A program made the translations under genes and the position numbers. Under the pieces are notes generated by a model. It made no database searches and was not told the origin of the DNA. It worked only from the letters and a program-made list of their open reading frames with translations. Of a DNA stretch of 64,000 nt, positions 17,291 through 25,609 are shown one piece after another. The first letter of the stretch is position 1, and every line of letters begins with the position of its first letter. Source of the stretch: JALZAQ01 sp038253885 (lineage in GTDB: Bacteria; Gemmatimonadota; Gemmatimonadetes; Gemmatimonadales; Gemmatimonadaceae); assembly GCA_038253885.1 (NCBI GenBank), contig JBBSGP010000008.1, positions 1-64,000 on the forward strand, in the 5' to 3' direction.

Positions 17291-19698
17291 CTCGGTTCCG
17301 CCTTCGCACCCTCGGCGCGCCATCGCTCGCGGGGCCCGACGGCGCCGTGGCGCTCGACGATCCCTTTCTCGTGGCGCTCCTGGTTCGCCTCGCCGTGGCC
17401 GGCGACGCTGGCGTGTCCGAAGGCGAGCTGATGCTCCTGCTCTTTCCCGACGCCACGGCGGAAAAAGCTCGCGCCAGACTCGCCCAGCTTCTCTCTCTCG
17501 CCAGAACAGGCCTTGGCGCCGACTCGGCGATCGTTGCATCGCCGAGCCGATACACGCTCGCGCCAGGCGTGTTGTCGCTCGACGTCCGCCTCCTTCCGGG
17601 ATCGGAGCCCGGCGCTACGGAGTGCACGCGCTTTCTCGAGTCATTTGCGCTGCCCGACTCTCCGGAGTTCCGCCACTGGCTCTCGGAAACACGCCGCCGC
17701 GTCGAGCCGTGCCCGCCTGACGTCTCCGATGCCTCGGCCGGGCTGACCTGGAGAAACCGACTTTCCCTCATCGCGGCCGGAGTTGTGCTCGCCGTCGCGG
17801 TCGCGGCAGGCGGTGTCCAGCTCACGCGGGCGCGAACCATCAGGGGCGTCGGGACGGGATCGTCCATCCTGCTCGCCGATGTCAGGAACGACACCGGAGA
17901 TTCGCTCTTCGACATCGGCCTCCTGAGCGCCGCCACGACCGAGCTGCAGCAGTCCGGATGGCTACGTCTCTACTCGCGCTCGCGCCTGGGCACCGTGTAC
18001 GCGCTGATGAAGATCGCTAACCGGGACACGGCGCTCTCCTACGAGCTGGCGCAGGAGGTGGCCGAGCGCGATCACGTCCGCTTCGTTCTCGGTCTTCAGA
18101 TCAGCCGTGATGACGGCACATATCGAGTGACGGGGCGCGTGGCGGATGTCGACCGCCGAGAGCAGGCGGCACAAGCATCCGCCACCGCTGCGACCAAGAC
18201 GGACGTTCTCCCGGCGCTGGAGCGAGTGCTGGTGACGCTGCGCCAACGGCTCGGCGAATCTCGCGACGACCTCGCTGATCGCCGCGCTCCCCTTCCGATG
18301 GTGACAACGGCGTCGCTGGAAGCGCTCCGATCCTTTGCCGAGGGATCGGCCGCGTGGACGAAGGGAGATTATCGCCTCGCAGGAGAGCTCTGGCATCGCG
18401 CTGTCGACCTCGACACCGGCTTCGCGATGGCGTACGGCGCGCTCGGAAACTGGTACTACTACCACCACGACCGCGCACAGGGGGAGCATTTCTTCGTCGA
18501 AGCGCTGAAGCGCTCCAATCGCCTCTCGGAACGGGAGCGCCTCCGGCTGCTCGAAGGACAGGCCGACTACCACGGCAACGTGGATTCTTCTCTGTCCCTG
18601 TCCAGGAAGATCGCCAACCGGTATCCCAGCGTGTCCACGTGGTACAACCTCGGCGTGAACCTCCTCCAACATCAGCGAAACGTGGAGGCGATGACAGCCT
18701 TTCATACTGCGCTGAGCTTCGATTCGACTCACGTGAACAGCTACATCAATCTCGCGACCGGAGCGCGACGGCTGAGCCGGCCGGAGGAAGCCCTCCGCTA
18801 CTACACGCGGGCTGGAGTGCTCGATTCGGGTGTCCTCTATCGCAACAACATCAACCACGAATGGGGCGGGACGCTGGTTCGCCTCGGCCGGCTCGAGGAA
18901 GCCCGAGCGGCCTTCACGAAGATGGCGGCGAGCTCGAATGTGTCCGACCGGGCGCTCGGGCTGCGCTCGCTCGGCTATCTGGCGCTCTGGCGTGGCCACG
19001 CCGACGAGGCCATCGAGCTCTACCGCCAGGCGACCGCGGCCGCCGCGCAGACCGCGGCGCCATTGAGCGAGGCACGCAACCGCCTGCTGCTCGCGGGGTC
19101 GTATCACATCGCCGGCCGCACAGCTGAGGCCATCGCCGAAGTCAGTCACGTCGTCGCCAACGTGCGAACGCCACTCTTCGAGCCCAGCTTTCTCGCGATG
19201 GTGGCCAACAGCTGCATCCAGCTTGGGCGCGTTGCCGACGCCGAAGCGGTGCTTCGAGTGCTACGCACGCGCGTGAATAGGGACAACGCGGTGGATCGCG
19301 CCGCCGAGTCATTCGTCGCCGGCGCGATCAGTCTTGCGAGAGGGCGGCCGGACAGCGCCCAGTCGCTCGCGCGGGGTGCGGAGCTACTCCCCCAGCGGGT
19401 TCACGTGCTGCGGTTGCAGGCCGAGGCCTTCCAGGCGCTCGGACGGAGTGACTCGGCCCGTGCCGCGCTCTCGCGCCTTCTCGCCGAGCCGGCTTTCGGG
19501 TACGAGGGGCAGGAGGACTGGTTGCGCACACCGCTCGTGCTCGGCGACCTCCTGCTCGCTGGAGGCGACTCGAGCGGCGCCGCGACATCGTATCAGCGGT
19601 TCCTCACCCAATGGCGGGAGGCACCTCCTTCCCTCCCCGATGTCGTCGCGGCCCGGTCGCGTCTCCGCGCCCTTCACATTCCTGCGGGCCTCCCGTAG
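17287..19698 (+). CDS. Second BTAD-like TPR regulator with shortened activation domain
   Basis: 803 residues from the GTG at 17287 inside a GTGA overlap. The N-terminus (RFRLRTLGAPSLAG) again resembles an OmpR/SARP winged helix with GELMLLLFPDATAEKARARL, but only about 150 residues precede the membrane segment (about 158-180, LSLIAAGVVLAVAVAAGG), so the BTAD is severely shortened relative to its neighbour. Beyond it lies the same type of domain (ILLADVRNDTGDSLF, near 197) and many TPR units (for example AMAYGALGNWYYYHHDR, SYINLATGARRLSRPEEAL). It may form a heteromer with, or modulate, the preceding regulator. The two are clearly paralogous in architecture though diverged in sequence. Confidence 0.75.
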   Translation: MTRFRLRTLGAPSLAGPDGAVALDDPFLVALLVRLAVAGDAGVSEGELMLLLFPDATAEKARARLAQLLSLARTGLGADSAIVASPSRYTLAPGVLSLDVRLLPGSEPGATECTRFLESFALPDSPEFRHWLSETRRRVEPCPPDVSDASAGLTWRNRLSLIAAGVVLAVAVAAGGVQLTRARTIRGVGTGSSILLADVRNDTGDSLFDIGLLSAATTELQQSGWLRLYSRSRLGTVYALMKIANRDTALSYELAQEVAERDHVRFVLGLQISRDDGTYRVTGRVADVDRREQAAQASATAATKTDVLPALERVLVTLRQRLGESRDDLADRRAPLPMVTTASLEALRSFAEGSAAWTKGDYRLAGELWHRAVDLDTGFAMAYGALGNWYYYHHDRAQGEHFFVEALKRSNRLSERERLRLLEGQADYHGNVDSSLSLSRKIANRYPSVSTWYNLGVNLLQHQRNVEAMTAFHTALSFDSTHVNSYINLATGARRLSRPEEALRYYTRAGVLDSGVLYRNNINHEWGGTLVRLGRLEEARAAFTKMAASSNVSDRALGLRSLGYLALWRGHADEAIELYRQATAAAAQTAAPLSEARNRLLLAGSYHIAGRTAEAIAEVSHVVANVRTPLFEPSFLAMVANSCIQLGRVADAEAVLRVLRTRVNRDNAVDRAAESFVAGAISLARGRPDSAQSLARGAELLPQRVHVLRLQAEAFQALGRSDSARAALSRLLAEPAFGYEGQEDWLRTPLVLGDLLLAGGDSSGAATSYQRFLTQWREAPPSLPDVVAARSRLRALHIPAGLP

Positions 19699-19708
19699 AT
19701 TGCGCTCC

Positions 19709-19804
19709 ATGTCCATCCCGACCACGATGTATATGTGTCCGATGCCGACCTCCGAGAGCTCACGGGGACTGGCTGAGCGACGCGTGCGAGGGCACGAGGA
19801 CTAG
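19709..19804 (+). CDS. Possible 31-codon leader peptide
   Basis: A short frame, ATG to TAG, encoding 31 residues that begin MSIPTTMYMCPMPTSESS; Met-rich at the start and Arg/Glu-rich at the end. There is no convincing ribosome site before it. Its 3' half coincides with the first part of a predicted structured RNA and it ends 38 nt before an intrinsic terminator, so it may be a leader peptide for attenuation or merely an accidental frame. The YMCPM stretch recalls the YxCPM core of short heavy-metal-binding domains but is too short to assign. Confidence 0.25.
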   Translation: MSIPTTMYMCPMPTSESSRGLAERRVRGHED

Positions 19805-19842
19805 CGCAGCCACCGGGTCAACCGACCCACCGCAGCCGACAC
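19771..19842 (+). promoter_or_regulatory. Structured 5' leader RNA upstream of ATP-grasp/LLM operon
   Basis: Hand folding shows an enclosing stem, GGCT-GA-GCG (19771-19779) with CGC-AGCC (19805-19811), capped inside by a perfect hairpin CGTGC/GCACG with loop GAGG (19783-19796). A second perfect hairpin GGGTC/GACCC with loop AACC follows (19815-19828), then a 14-nt linker and the terminator. The arrangement resembles a riboswitch or attenuator leader. I could not match it to a known riboswitch consensus (checked from memory against SAM-I, SAM-IV, TPP, cobalamin and glycine). Confidence 0.5.
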
Positions 19843-19875
19843 AGGCCGCGACTCCCCGAGAGTCGCGGCCTTTTT
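19843..19875 (+). terminator. Strong intrinsic terminator / attenuator
   Basis: A 12-bp perfect stem AGGCCGCGACTC / GAGTCGCGGCCT with a 5-nt loop (CCCGA) is followed by TTTTT. It lies 144 nt after the second BTAD gene and only 39 nt before the ATG of the ATP-grasp gene, leaving almost no room for a separate promoter after it. It therefore either ends the regulator mRNA or acts as an attenuator for the downstream operon. Confidence 0.9.
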
Positions 19876-19914
19876 GTCGCCCGTTCCCATTCTCCAGGCG
19901 AGGTTCGCTCACTC

Positions 19915-20907
19915 ATGTCAGCCTTCGAAGTCCGTCCGATCGCGATCTATCACGAGCACCCGGACTGGTTCCGGCCCCTGTTCGCGGAACTGGAGCGTCG
20001 CGGCGTGCCGTACGTGCGACTCGATGCCGCAAGCCACTTCTGGGATCCGGCCGAGAGCGCCGCGCCGTTCGCGCTGGTGTTCAACCGGGCGTCGCCGTCG
20101 GCGTACCTGCGCGGCCACGTCCAGAGCACGTTCCATACGCTGTCCTGGCTGCGACATCTCGAGCGCATCGGCGTGCCCGTGGTGAATGGCTCGGCAGCGT
20201 ACACCGTCGAGCTGTCCAAGGCGCTGCAGCTCGATCTGCTAGCCGAGCTCGGGTTGCCCTTTCCGCGAGCGCGTGTGATCAACAGCGCACTGGTGGCGGT
20301 CGACGCAGCGCGCGGGCTTCGCTTCCCGGTTCTGGTCAAGGCGAACATCGGCGGGAGCGGCGCGGGGATCGTGAGCTACGAATCCGAGTCGGCGCTCGCC
20401 CAAGCCGTCCGGGATGGACTGCTCGACTTCGGCGTGGACGGAGTGGCTCTGGTCCAGGAGCAAGCGCCCCTGCGCGGCGGGCACATCACTCGCGTGGAGG
20501 TGCTCGGCGGGCGGTTTCTCTACGCTATCGACGTGTATCCCGCCGAGGGCTTCAACCTCTGCCCCGCCGACATGTGCCAGACGACCGACGGTCGCACGCT
20601 CAGCCGCTCGGCGTGCGCGGTCGACGCGCCGAAGAACGGGATGCGTGTGGAGCGAGCGCAGCCCTCACCTGCCATCATCGCCCAGGTGGAGCGTATCGCC
20701 GAGCGCGTCCAGCTCGATGTGGGTGGAATCGAGCTCCTGGTGGATGACCGCGATGGCCGGCACTACTTCTACGACATCAACGCGCTCTCCAATTTCGTCG
20801 CGGACGCGAGAAACGTCGTCGGATTCGATCCGCACGAGCGCCTGGTGGACTACCTGCTATCGCGCGTCGGCGCGCCCGCGAACGCCCTGGTCGCGGAGGT
20901 GGTTTGA
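19915..20907 (+). CDS. RimK-like ATP-grasp ligase
   Basis: 330 residues. An ATP-grasp carboxylate-amine ligase fold is seen: a preATP-grasp part (about 1-95, YHEHPDWFRPLFAELERRG), the LRFPVLVKANIGGSGAGI lysine and glycine-rich ATP loop (about 137-155), VALVQEQAP (hinge) and the metal/ATP site near the end with VGGIELLVDD and YFYDINALSNF (about 268-300). RimK, glutathione-synthetase-like and lysine-biosynthesis ligases share this layout, and the substrate cannot be told. It is coupled to the LLM monooxygenase (TGA and ATG share one base). GCGAGG lies about 11 nt before the ATG. The structured leader and terminator immediately upstream suggest attenuation control. Confidence 0.8.
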   Translation: MSAFEVRPIAIYHEHPDWFRPLFAELERRGVPYVRLDAASHFWDPAESAAPFALVFNRASPSAYLRGHVQSTFHTLSWLRHLERIGVPVVNGSAAYTVELSKALQLDLLAELGLPFPRARVINSALVAVDAARGLRFPVLVKANIGGSGAGIVSYESESALAQAVRDGLLDFGVDGVALVQEQAPLRGGHITRVEVLGGRFLYAIDVYPAEGFNLCPADMCQTTDGRTLSRSACAVDAPKNGMRVERAQPSPAIIAQVERIAERVQLDVGGIELLVDDRDGRHYFYDINALSNFVADARNVVGFDPHERLVDYLLSRVGAPANALVAEVV

Positions 20908-21959
20908 TGCGCTACGGCTACTGGCTTCCCGTCTTCGGCGGCTGGCTACGCAATATCCCCGACGAGGCGATGGAGGGAAGTTGGGCGTACGTGAGCCGCC
21001 TCGCTCGCCGCAGCGAGGAGATCGGCTACGACCTGACGCTCATCGCCGAGCTGTTCCTCAACGACATCAAGGGGATCGACGCGCCGGCGCTCGATGCCTG
21101 GTCCACAGCGGCGGCGCTCGCGGCGGTGACGCGACGCCTCGAGCTCATGGTTGCGGTGCGTCCCACCTTTCATCAACCGGCCATCCTCGCGAAGCAGGCC
21201 GCCAACATCGATCACATCTCGGGAGGCCGGCTGTCTCTCAACGTTGTCAGCTCGTGGTGGAGAGACGAGGCACGCCGCTACGGCGTTCAGTTCGACGAGC
21301 ACGACGATCGATACGCCCGCACTGAAGAGTGGCTCCGGGTGGTGAACGGCGTGTGGCGCGAGCCGAGCTTCAGCTACGAGGGACGATACTACCGGGTGGA
21401 GGAGACCATCGCCGAGCCCAAGCCCGTCGCCCGCCCGCGTCCGACGATCTACGCCGGCGGCGAGTCGGAGAGGGCGAAGGAGCTCATCTCCCGCGACTGC
21501 GACGCCTACGTGATGCACGGCGACCCGCCCGAGCGCATCGCGCCCAAGATCGCGGACATGCGCCGTCGCCGTGAGGCGGCCGGTCTCGGTCCGATGCACT
21601 TCGGCATGGCCGCTTACGTGATCGTGCGGGAGAGCGAGGCCGAGGCGAAGCGCGAGCTCGTCCGCATCACCAACGTCGCGCCCGGGTCGCCCGGCTACTC
21701 CAACTATCGCGACTGGATCGCGAACACGAAGCTCGATCAGCAGGTGAGCCTGCAGGATTACTCAGTCTCGAACCGCGGGCTGCGGGCCGGGCTGGTGGGC
21801 ACACCGGAGCAGGTGGCAACGCGCATCCGCGAGCTCGAGAGCGCCGGTGTGGGGCTGCTCCTCCTCCAATGCAGCCCTCAACTGGAGGAGATGGACCGCT
21901 TCGCCGAGCACGTGATGCCACTGGTGGAGCCAGTCGTCAGCCACCACGCCGTAGCGTGA
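20907..21959 (+). CDS. LLM-class flavin-dependent monooxygenase (SsuD/SfnG-like)
   Basis: 350 residues of the luciferase-like monooxygenase family, closest in pattern to alkanesulfonate and dimethylsulfone monooxygenases: YGYWLPVFGGWLR at the N-terminus, TFHQPAILAKQAANIDHIS (about 90-108), GRLSLNVVSSWWRDEA (about 110-125) and a C-terminal GLVGTPEQVATRIREL. FMNH2-dependent oxidation of a sulfonate, sulfone or other small substrate is likely. The ATG at 20907 has GGAGG 7 nt upstream and shares its first base with the ligase stop. Its last 23 bp overlap the convergent TonB receptor gene. No reductase or ABC sulfonate importer is nearby. Confidence 0.85.
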   Translation: MRYGYWLPVFGGWLRNIPDEAMEGSWAYVSRLARRSEEIGYDLTLIAELFLNDIKGIDAPALDAWSTAAALAAVTRRLELMVAVRPTFHQPAILAKQAANIDHISGGRLSLNVVSSWWRDEARRYGVQFDEHDDRYARTEEWLRVVNGVWREPSFSYEGRYYRVEETIAEPKPVARPRPTIYAGGESERAKELISRDCDAYVMHGDPPERIAPKIADMRRRREAAGLGPMHFGMAAYVIVRESEAEAKRELVRITNVAPGSPGYSNYRDWIANTKLDQQVSLQDYSVSNRGLRAGLVGTPEQVATRIRELESAGVGLLLLQCSPQLEEMDRFAEHVMPLVEPVVSHHAVA

Positions 21960-23985
21960 CCAGGAGCGTCCTCGGCTGCCCGGGACTGACGAAGCGGGAG
22001 GCGCGCAGCTCCTGGTAGGATCGATCGAGGATATTCTGCACCGCGGCGGCGACAGACCACGTTCGCCCGAGGGGAAGGACCACTCGCCCATCGAGAAGCT
22101 GGTAGGGCTCGGTACGGACGCCCGGCTCCCCGATCGGCGTGAAGGGCCCGGTGTGTGCGACCCAGATGGAGCCCAGAATCGCCCCGCGCTGGAAATCCAC
22201 GCCTCCCTCCACCGCCTCGCGTGACACCCCGAAGACGGGCGTGCCGGAGAGAGTCTCTCCCTCCACGGTGGAGCGGTCGGTGTATCGCGCGTGGTTGAAG
22301 GTCGCGTGGGTGAAGAGGGCGATACCGGCGCCGATCGCCATGCGGCCATCTGCCTCGATGCCCTGCCGCAGGCTGCGACCGCTGGAGAGCGAGGACAGCG
22401 TGACGGGGTCGAAGGTCTGCTCGTTGCGTACGTCGACGCGGAAGAGCGCCACGGACCCTTCCAGCCGCGGCATCGCGACACGGATCCCAATCTCGCTCGC
22501 CCACTCTCGGATCGGCGCGAGCGTGGGATCCGCGACGACACCATCGCTGGCGCGGAAACCGCCGTTGAAAGCCGCGTAGGCGGAGAGGACGTCGGTGAGC
22601 CGAGCGAGAGCGCTCAACTTTGGCGTGGCGATGACGTCGGTGTGTGTCACCCGCGTGCCCCCCTCGCTGGGAGCGCTCCGGTAGTGCAACGCATCCAGCC
22701 GGCCACCGACCCCCACCGACAGGCGGCGTGAGACATCCAGATGCGCCTCCACCGCCGGCCCGAACGAGAGTTGCATCGCATCCAGGCGGGTGAACACGGA
22801 ATCCCGCTCACGCCGTGTCGTGAAGTTGCGCCCGTATCCAGCCGTCACTGCGCGATAGTCGGCGCCCACAATGACGTGGAGGCGTCCGAGACCGCGCATG
22901 TAGCGCGTGAAACCTCCGGCATCGGCGCGGCGGTCCCGCTCCTCGGTCTGCGACGTCGCCCCTTCACCGATGCCTCCCTCAGGCGGGATGTTGAGAAAAA
23001 GGTGCCAGTCACGCCCGCGGGCGTAGAGCATTGATTCCACGGAGCCCTCGCCGAGGTCGCGCGCCAGCGTGCCGCGGACTGTCGCGACGCCAGAGCGACC
23101 TCCGTCCGTCGGGTCCACCGCGCGACGGATGTCCCCGCGCTCGAAGTCCTCGAGCGAGACGAAGCCCGGCGAATCCCAGTGCGCTCCATAGGCAGTGGCG
23201 TTGGCGGAGAATCGCGTGCCGTCGCCCGTGACCCAGTTCCGGCTGCCCATCAGGTGAGTCGTCTGCGCGTTGCTGTGCGGACGCCAGCCATCCTCGCGCT
23301 GGAGGTCTCCTCCGAGCACGTAGCCCCCGTGCTCGCCGACGCCGCCGCTGAGGAGGGAGACTCGGGCATCGCCATACGAGCCGGCGCGCAAGCTCCAGCG
23401 GGTGCCGGATATCAGCGGAAGCGACTGGACCTCGATCTCGCCGCCCATCGCGAAGTTGCCGATCCAGGGCGAGACAGGGCCCTTGAGTACCCGGATGGCC
23501 GAGACCGCCTCGGGAAGAATCTCGTTCCAGTCGGCGTAGCCTTCGGCATGTCCATTCACGGGATGATTGGCGGGCACACCATCGATCATCAGAGCGACGT
23601 CGGCGGAGTGATCAGACGTGAAGCCGCGAATCACCGCATCGGACGCGAAGCCAGGGCCCTGGCCCTGCTGATGGACCTCCACCCCGGCCGTCTGTCGGAT
23701 GAGATCCCACGCGTTTGTGGCTGGGACCGTGCGAATCGCTTCGGGCGATATCACCACCGCGCTGGCGGCGTCCGAGCGCGGCTGGCGCTCGGCGACCACA
23801 CGAACGTGCGGTAACGCGAACGATGTGTCGCGACGCGCGCTGTCGGCGGGCGGTCGCTTCTGTGCGTTGGCCGGAGCGACCAAACAGGTGACGAGAACGA
23901 GCGCGCGGTACGTCGGGATCAGACGCCCGGCTCGCCGGAGGCCACGATGTCCAGACGCGCTGTGTCGACGACGCGAGGAGTGCAA
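21937..23985 (-). CDS. TonB-dependent outer-membrane receptor
   Basis: About 680 residues. A signal peptide (RALVLVTCLVAPANAQ) is followed by a plug domain (VPATNAWDLIRQTAGVEVHQ, VIRGFTSDHSADVALMIDG, IRVLKGPVSPWIGNFAMGG) and a beta-barrel with many alternating strands ending FVSPGQPRTLLVTLRRG. It probably imports a siderophore, cofactor or other large nutrient with TonB energy; the ligand is unknown. The start is uncertain: no ATG lies close to the signal peptide, and TTG at 23985 is the nearest standard codon, giving a long basic N-region. The 3' end overlaps the LLM gene by 23 bp. Confidence 0.9.
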   Translation of the reverse strand: MHSSRRRHSASGHRGLRRAGRLIPTYRALVLVTCLVAPANAQKRPPADSARRDTSFALPHVRVVAERQPRSDAASAVVISPEAIRTVPATNAWDLIRQTAGVEVHQQGQGPGFASDAVIRGFTSDHSADVALMIDGVPANHPVNGHAEGYADWNEILPEAVSAIRVLKGPVSPWIGNFAMGGEIEVQSLPLISGTRWSLRAGSYGDARVSLLSGGVGEHGGYVLGGDLQREDGWRPHSNAQTTHLMGSRNWVTGDGTRFSANATAYGAHWDSPGFVSLEDFERGDIRRAVDPTDGGRSGVATVRGTLARDLGEGSVESMLYARGRDWHLFLNIPPEGGIGEGATSQTEERDRRADAGGFTRYMRGLGRLHVIVGADYRAVTAGYGRNFTTRRERDSVFTRLDAMQLSFGPAVEAHLDVSRRLSVGVGGRLDALHYRSAPSEGGTRVTHTDVIATPKLSALARLTDVLSAYAAFNGGFRASDGVVADPTLAPIREWASEIGIRVAMPRLEGSVALFRVDVRNEQTFDPVTLSSLSSGRSLRQGIEADGRMAIGAGIALFTHATFNHARYTDRSTVEGETLSGTPVFGVSREAVEGGVDFQRGAILGSIWVAHTGPFTPIGEPGVRTEPYQLLDGRVVLPLGRTWSVAAAVQNILDRSYQELRASRFVSPGQPRTLLVTLRRGG

Positions 23986-24057
23986 CTCTGGCGGACAGGA
24001 GTGGGGAAATGCAAGATAACCGACGATAGCAGGTCCACACCTTCGAGGAGGGGATCC

Positions 24058-24519
24058 ATGAGGAGCACCGCGCGAGTCGGTACGCATCCGATACATCCGA
24101 TGCTCGTCCCCTTTCCGATCGCGCTGTGGAGCGGCGCGTTGATCTTCGATCTCGTGGCCAAGTTCACCCATCACTACACGCTGCACACGGCTGCTTTCTA
24201 CATGAGCATCGCCGGCTGCGTGGCCGCGCTCGCCGCCGCCGTGCCCGGGCTGGTCGACCTCCTGAAGTCCGTGCCGGCAGGCACGGCCGCCAGCCGCACC
24301 GGCTGGAGGCACGGGCTGATCAACGTCGCGGCCCTGCTTCTCATGGTGGTCAGCGCCATGAGCCGCACTCGCGGCGCGGGGGAGCTCACTGGGGGCATGA
24401 CGCGCTTGGCCTACCTGACCGAGATCTTCGCCGTGGTGTTGATCACCTACTCCGGGTGGCTCGGCGGATCGCTGATCTACGACCACAAGGTGGGAATCGA
24501 GGGAGAGGGCGTCCACTAG
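24058..24519 (+). CDS. DUF2231 family membrane protein
   Basis: 153 residues with about four transmembrane helices. The N-terminal THPIHPMLVPFPIALW is the typical opening of DUF2231 proteins, which have conserved His-Pro pairs. A very strong ribosome site (AGGAGGGG, 4 nt before the ATG) fixes the start. The role of the family is not established. It is divergent from the TonB receptor and convergent with the 2H phosphoesterase gene, with which it shares the bases CTAG at the stops. Confidence 0.85.
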   Translation: MRSTARVGTHPIHPMLVPFPIALWSGALIFDLVAKFTHHYTLHTAAFYMSIAGCVAALAAAVPGLVDLLKSVPAGTAASRTGWRHGLINVAALLLMVVSAMSRTRGAGELTGGMTRLAYLTEIFAVVLITYSGWLGGSLIYDHKVGIEGEGVH

Positions 24520-25046
24520 TCCGCTTTCTTCAGATCCAGCTCGAGCAGCCTGATCGCCGGCTGGGGCGGGGTCGAGTTGTAGAATTGCACCCGCTCGATC
24601 AGGAAGGGCTCGTCGAGACGTACCTGCATGAGCCCTCTCTCTGCTTCCGGGGTGATCTCGGGGAAGAAGCTGAGCGTGCAGTGCGGAGAGAAAGTGAATT
24701 TCGATCTCTCGAAGCGCAGCCCACAGCTCGCGATGCGCTCGTGCAGGGTGCGTAGTGGTCCGTGCGGATCGAGGGGCAGGACGATGATGTTCGTCTGCAT
24801 GAAGCGCCGGGGACGACCAAATCGTACCTCGATGGGAGCTGTGTCGTCGGTGATCGGCTCCAGGAGCCCGCGCAGTCGCTCCGACGTCGTACGACCCGGG
24901 ATCGGTCCGACACCCGATGAGCCGGTGATGGTGATGTGAGGCGGAGACAGCTTCGCGAGCTTGGGGTCGAAGCGAAGCTGGGCCTCGAGCACCCGGTCGC
25001 GCGCCTCGCCGGTGAGCTCAGTCACCGTGAAGATGCCGCTGTTCAT
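24516..25046 (-). CDS. 2'-5' RNA ligase / 2H phosphoesterase family protein
   Basis: 176 residues, normal for the LigT-like 2H superfamily. The two HxT/S signatures are present: PPHITITG (His about 37) and SPHCTLSFF (His about 121). Such enzymes act on 2',3'-cyclic or 2'-5' phosphodiester bonds in RNA or nucleotides. Its TAG stop (24516-24518, minus) interlocks with the TAG of the convergent DUF2231 gene (24517-24519, plus) over a palindromic CTAG. Confidence 0.85.
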   Translation of the reverse strand: MNSGIFTVTELTGEARDRVLEAQLRFDPKLAKLSPPHITITGSSGVGPIPGRTTSERLRGLLEPITDDTAPIEVRFGRPRRFMQTNIIVLPLDPHGPLRTLHERIASCGLRFERSKFTFSPHCTLSFFPEITPEAERGLMQVRLDEPFLIERVQFYNSTPPQPAIRLLELDLKKAD

Positions 25047-25146
25047 GACCGCGGAAGATACACCCCGCTCCGACTCCCTTCAGCTTTTTCCCCGACCGTC
25101 CGACAATCACTGCATGACCGTGCACCGACTCCTCGAGGAATACCCG

Positions 25147-25605
25147 ATGCGCAACGTGGCGGTGCTCGAGCACCGATACACGTCGTGGATGCGCGACTAC
25201 GAGGTCGAGGTGGAAGCAGCGTGGTCGGAGGAGCAGCAGGGACGCTACCTCTACCGCTTTCGGCATTGTCCGGTGGCGCACGTGGTGTCCCGCCTCGGCG
25301 ATGACGTCTGGCACCAGTCGTGGGCGGACGTCTACACGGATCACGGCGCCTGGGTCGAAGCCGGGGAGCCCGAGGGATTCGTCTGGGGAATGCGCTGGAG
25401 CTTCGCGAAGCCCGGCCTCAGTCACGTCGATACGTCCGAGCAGGCGAAGGCGTGGTCACAACGCCTTGGCAAGGCGATGCACGAGGTGAAGATCGAGACG
25501 GAGGTCTATCAGCTCCGGCTCATCTTCCACAGCCTCATGGTGCGCAAGGTGAGCGATGAGCTGCTCATCCTCGACCCGGCGACGCTGTCGGCGATGCGGG
25601 CATAG
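25147..25605 (+). CDS. Hypothetical protein
   Basis: 152 residues from the ATG at 25147, preferred because GAGGAA lies 6 nt upstream; an ATG at 25114 in frame would add 11 residues. The product is soluble, rich in Trp, Tyr and His (YLYRFRHCPVAHVVS, GDDVWHQSWADVYTDHG). I do not recognise the family. Its 3' end is 4 bp from the convergent PAP2 gene. Confidence 0.6.
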   Translation: MRNVAVLEHRYTSWMRDYEVEVEAAWSEEQQGRYLYRFRHCPVAHVVSRLGDDVWHQSWADVYTDHGAWVEAGEPEGFVWGMRWSFAKPGLSHVDTSEQAKAWSQRLGKAMHEVKIETEVYQLRLIFHSLMVRKVSDELLILDPATLSAMRA

Positions 25606-25609
25606 CGGC

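Noticed and set aside
19760..19835. Possible tRNA or known riboswitch (TPP, SAM) before the ATP-grasp gene
   Set aside because: The hairpin loops are 4 nt and there is no acceptor stem or T-loop; the TPP CTGAGA/ACCTGA and SAM-I core motifs are incomplete. Kept only as an unassigned structured leader.
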